From the NCBI GenBank assembly GCA_046349215.1, contig JAXMCV010000005.1, positions 124,001 through 188,000 of the forward strand: 64,000 nt of DNA, read 5' to 3'. The DNA comes from JAJXWB01 sp046349215 (lineage in GTDB: Bacteria; Pseudomonadota; Alphaproteobacteria; Rhizobiales; Beijerinckiaceae). Shown in pieces: positions 61,157 through 64,000 of the stretch; the stretch's first letter is position 1, and each line of letters begins with the position of its first letter. Under the pieces are notes generated by a model. The model ran no database searches and was not told the DNA's origin. It worked only from the letters and a program-made list of their open reading frames with translations. Position numbers and translations under genes: made by a program.

Positions 61157-61966
61157 ATGAAGCGCAGCATGCTGCCGGCCGCGGCGTCCGCGGGCTCGCC
61201 GCAATTCGCGGCCTGGAACGGCTTCTACATCGGCGCCAATGTCGGCTACGGTTGGTCCAGCTCGAATGGGGTAACGACGGTCGCCTGGCCGGGCGGCGGC
61301 GTTTTCACCTCGCCGCTCGCCTCGCGCTACGCCGCGACTTTGCTCAACACAAGCCTGCCGCGCAGCAGCGCCAACGGCTTGATCGGCGCCGGCCAGCAGC
61401 ATCAGATCGGCTCTTTCGTGGTGGGCTGGGAAATGGACCTGCAGGCCATGGGCGGCGGCAGCGGCCGTTCCTCGACCGCCGGCATCACAGGCGCTCCGGG
61501 TCTCTTTGGCCAGATCGGCGCGACTGTCGCGGGAACCAACAAGGTCGACTGGCTGTCGACCTCGCGCGCCCGCGTCGGCTATCTCGTCACGCCGTCGATC
61601 CTGCGCTACGGCACGGGCGGCTTCGCCATGGGCGGAGTTAAGTCCACGACGATCACATCGCTCCTGCCGACCAGCGCGCTCAGCACGGGCGGCTATGGCA
61701 CCTATTCGCAGGCCAGGTTCGGCTATTCCGGCGGCGCCGGTGTCGAATGGGCCGTCACGCCAAGCTGAAGCGTGCGCGCCGAATATCTCTACTACGATCT
61801 CGGCCGCGCCAATTACCAGGGTGGATCGCCGACCGTCGCGCTTGCGGTTGCACCGCTGGCGCAAGCCAATATCTCGTCCTCGACGAGGTTCAACGGCAGC
61901 CTCGTGCGCGCCGGCGTCAATTATCACTGGAACTGGGACGCGCCGGCGGTCGTCGCCAAATATTGA
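61157..61966 (+). pseudogene. Omp31/Omp25-like outer-membrane porin, disrupted
   Basis: The barrel sequence is typical: AWNGFYIGANVGYGWSS, SFVVGWEMDLQAMGG, LSTSRARVGYLVTPSILRYG, VEWAVTPS, and after an in-frame TGA (61766-61768, where Trp is usual) VRAEYLYYDLGRANYQGG up to the final VNYHWNWDAPAVVAKY. There is no signal peptide: the frame opens with MKRSMLPAAASAGSPQ, so the export signal is missing. With both defects it should not produce a functional porin unless the TGA is a sequence error. A strong terminator follows. Confidence 0.7.
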
Positions 61967-61990
61967 GCCCCGGTTTTCATTGAAAGCAAA

Positions 61991-62020
61991 AGCCCGGCCT
62001 CGCGCCGGGCTTTTCTTTTT
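61991..62020 (+). terminator. Rho-independent terminator
   Basis: AGCCCGGC (61991-61998) and GCCGGGCT (62004-62011) followed by TTTCTTTTT. Ends the porin transcript. Confidence 0.88.
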
Positions 62021-62113
62021 GAGCGGGCCGCGCCGTCCGCGCGCTTAAGCGTTGGTTAGCTCGCGGATGTTACCAAGCTTACGTTGCGTAAATGCGTTCT
62101 TGGTCGAGGAAGC

Positions 62114-62278
62114 ATGAGAGTAAGATTGCGGATTTTCCTGCATTCGCAGGCCGGCGCGTCCACCACGGAATACGGACTGATCGCCGGAGGACTTGCGACG
62201 GTCGTGCTCGGCGCCCTGAGATACATGGGCACGAACCTCAGCACGAAGATGGGCACGATTTCCAACACGCTGACCTGA
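62114..62278 (+). CDS. Flp-type pilin, second copy
   Basis: 54 residues starting at ATG 62114. A basic leader (MRVRLRIFLHSQAGASTTEY) is followed by the hydrophobic segment GLIAGGLATVVLGALRYMG, ending TKMGTISNTLT. The Glu-Tyr of the Flp motif is present. It is more divergent than the copy at 45724-45888; the helix contains an Arg (ALRYMG), unusual for a pilin. No tad genes nearby. Confidence 0.8.
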   Translation: MRVRLRIFLHSQAGASTTEYGLIAGGLATVVLGALRYMGTNLSTKMGTISNTLT

Positions 62279-62411
62279 CCTTCGGTTTTTCTGCGCGAAC
62301 TGAGAAAACGCACGACCGAGCGAAAACCGTGGGCGACGAGGCCCGCGGTCACTCGATGCCGCCGAAACAGGACGGCACTCTACCAACCGTGCGGACCGCG
62401 CTAGAATCCGG

Positions 62412-63650
62412 GTGATTGAAGCAGCGCGGGATCTCCGCCGCCGGGAGAGCCGCGTGCATCCAGAACATTCCCGCTCCTATCGCGGCTGGCGGATCGTCGC
62501 GGCCTGCTTCGTCGTCGCGACATTCGCCTGGGGCTTCGGCTTCTACGGACAGGGCGTGTATCTCGCCAATCTGCTGCGCCTGCGCGGCTGGTCGCTGTCG
62601 TTGGTCTCCGGCGCGGTCACGATGTTCTATTTCGTCAGCGCGATCATGGTCGCCTTCGTCGCCGACTGGATCGCCCGCATCGGGGCGCGGCGCGTCGTGT
62701 CCGGCGGCCTCGTGGCGACGGGCCTCTCTGTCGTCGCGCTCGGCTTCGTGGACGCGCCATGGCAGCTCTACCTGGTGTTTCTCGTCATGTCCTTCGGCTG
62801 GGCCTCGACCAGCGTCGGCGCGATCAACAATGTCGTCGGCATGTGGTTTTCGGAGCGTCGGGGCCTGGCGATCTCGCTGGCGCTGACCGGCGCCAGCGCG
62901 GGCGGCATCGTCGTCGTGCCGGCCCTGCAGGCGGCGATCGATTCCGCTGGCTTCCCCTGCGCCATGGCGGTGTCCGGCGCGCTGCTGATCCTCGTCGCCG
63001 CGCCTCTCGCTCTCCTACTGATCGAGACGCCGCAGGTCTCGACGCGCGCCGGAGGGGCCGCGCCTGCCGCCCGCTGGACGAAGCCGAACCTGCTGCGCAG
63101 CTTCGCCTTCTGGTCGCTGGCGGCGCCCTTCTCGATCTGCTGGGTCACGCAAACTGCGTTTCTCGTCCACCAGATCAACATTTTCGCGCCTCGGCTCGGC
63201 GCGGCTGGAGCTGCGACCGCCGTCGCCGTGACGACATTCGCGGCGGTGGCGGGACGCCTGCTGATGGGCCTGATCGTCGACCGGGCCGACCGGCGCCTGT
63301 TCACCGGCCTGTCCGTCGCGAGCCAGGCCGCCGCCCTGCTGGCGACCGTGGTCTGGCCGGAGCCGACGGTGCTCTATGCGGCCGCCGCGCTCTACGGGCT
63401 GTCGGTCGGCAATGTCATCACCCTGCCCTCGCTGATCGTCCAGCGGGAGTTCGAGGCGGCCTCGTTCGGGCTGGTCGTGGCGCTGGCGACGTCGGTCAAC
63501 CAGATGGCCGGGGCGTTCGGACCGGGCCTGATGGGCTTTGGCCGGGACCTCGCGGGAAGCTATGCATTTCCGCTGATCTGCTGTGCGGCGCTCAATCTCT
63601 GCTCGGCCGGCGCAATCGTTCTACTAAGGCCTGAGCGCCGGTGCCTGTAA
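62412..63650 (+). CDS. MFS transporter
   Basis: 412 residues from GTG 62412 (GTG 62454 is a possible later start). About 12 membrane segments; after the second comes the loop VAFVADWIARIGARRVVSGG, the usual D-R-x-G motif of the major facilitator family. VGMWFSERRGLAISLALTGA is typical of monocarboxylate or oxalate/formate-type exporters. Substrate unknown. Single gene before rnd. Confidence 0.9.
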   Translation: MIEAARDLRRRESRVHPEHSRSYRGWRIVAACFVVATFAWGFGFYGQGVYLANLLRLRGWSLSLVSGAVTMFYFVSAIMVAFVADWIARIGARRVVSGGLVATGLSVVALGFVDAPWQLYLVFLVMSFGWASTSVGAINNVVGMWFSERRGLAISLALTGASAGGIVVVPALQAAIDSAGFPCAMAVSGALLILVAAPLALLLIETPQVSTRAGGAAPAARWTKPNLLRSFAFWSLAAPFSICWVTQTAFLVHQINIFAPRLGAAGAATAVAVTTFAAVAGRLLMGLIVDRADRRLFTGLSVASQAAALLATVVWPEPTVLYAAAALYGLSVGNVITLPSLIVQREFEAASFGLVVALATSVNQMAGAFGPGLMGFGRDLAGSYAFPLICCAALNLCSAGAIVLLRPERRCL

Positions 63651-63701
63651 AACGGGCTCTGGACGCTCGCATCCACTTGGACTTTCGGTTATTCACCCGC
63701 C

Positions 63702-64000
63702 ATGACCCTGATCGCCGACAGCCGGGAACTGGCTGAAATCTGCAGCCGGCTCGCACGCCACCCCTTCGTGACCGTCGATACGGAATTCCTGCGCGAGACG
63801 ACCTTCTGGCCGAAGGTCTGCGTGATCCAGCTCGCCTCGCCGGACGAAGCGGTCGCCGTCGATGCGTTGGCCGAAGGCCTCGACATGCAGCCGTTCTTCA
63901 CGCTGATGGCCGATCCGAACGTCGTGAAGGTCTTCCACGCGGCGCGGCAGGACATCGAAATCGTCTGGAACCTGGCGCGCATGATCCCGGCACCGCTGTT
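63702..64000 (+). CDS. rnd: Ribonuclease D (N-terminal part)
   Basis: The frame runs to the window end, 99 residues. DEDD exonuclease motif I is clear (FVTVDTEFLRETTFWPKVCV), followed by VIQLASPDEAVAVDAL and motif II (VVKVFHAARQDIEIVWNL). RNase D trims the 3' ends of tRNA precursors. The C-terminal HRDC part lies beyond the window. Confidence 0.93.
   Translation, partial: MTLIADSRELAEICSRLARHPFVTVDTEFLRETTFWPKVCVIQLASPDEAVAVDALAEGLDMQPFFTLMADPNVVKVFHAARQDIEIVWNLARMIPAPL

Noticed and set aside
1..64000. CRISPR array, Cas genes or restriction-modification operon
   Set aside because: No regularly spaced repeats with unique spacers, no Cas motifs and no methyltransferase motifs were seen on either strand.

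Overview
The window is a 64-kb piece of a high-GC alphaproteobacterial chromosome, most likely Hyphomicrobiales (Rhizobiales). The evidence is the housekeeping order rlpA-dac-tmk-holB-metG-tatD-MBL hydrolase, rplM-rpsI, a short-type argC, a class I phaC, Flp pilins and Omp31-like porins. The genus cannot be fixed from sequence alone; a methylotroph-type Beijerinckiaceae/Methylocystaceae member is possible.

Layout. (1) 1-6464 is less GC-rich than the rest. It holds the end of an outer-membrane barrel, two tandem paralogous DUF4214 adhesin-like proteins, and a chaperone pair: an HscC-type Hsp70 and a J-domain protein fused to Sel1 repeats. (2) 6702-21835 is an integrated phage-like element of about 15.1 kb in tRNA-Ser(TGA). 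It is bounded by a perfect 63-bp direct repeat of the tRNA 3' half; the intact tRNA is on the right. It carries a tyrosine integrase, an excisionase-like protein, a lambda-O-like replication protein whose gene contains three 22-bp-phased repeats, a PP-loop protein, a prohead protease, a tape-measure protein split by a frame change, and a repressor with a palindromic operator. No large terminase, portal, major capsid or tail tube gene is visible, so it is a satellite or a degraded prophage. (3) 22330-29474 is a tight co-directional housekeeping run. (4) 29575-29602 is a strong dif candidate. KOPS-type octamers found by eye are mostly GGGNAGGG to its left and CCCTNCCC to its right, so this is probably the replication terminus. 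(5) 29946-64000 is core chromosome: a double cold-shock protein, mazG, nhaA, tRNA-Glu with a decayed integrase beside it, recJ, PHB synthase, a secreted TPR-caspase protein, argC, rpsI/rplM, a site-2 protease, SemiSWEET, an enoyl-CoA hydratase, an MFS transporter and the start of rnd. An IS481-family element sits at 49028-50058.

Several genes are interrupted: the tape measure, a Slam-like barrel, a TPR protein and an Omp31-like porin. Either the region is decaying, as is common near a terminus, or the assembly contains small errors; the sequence alone cannot decide.
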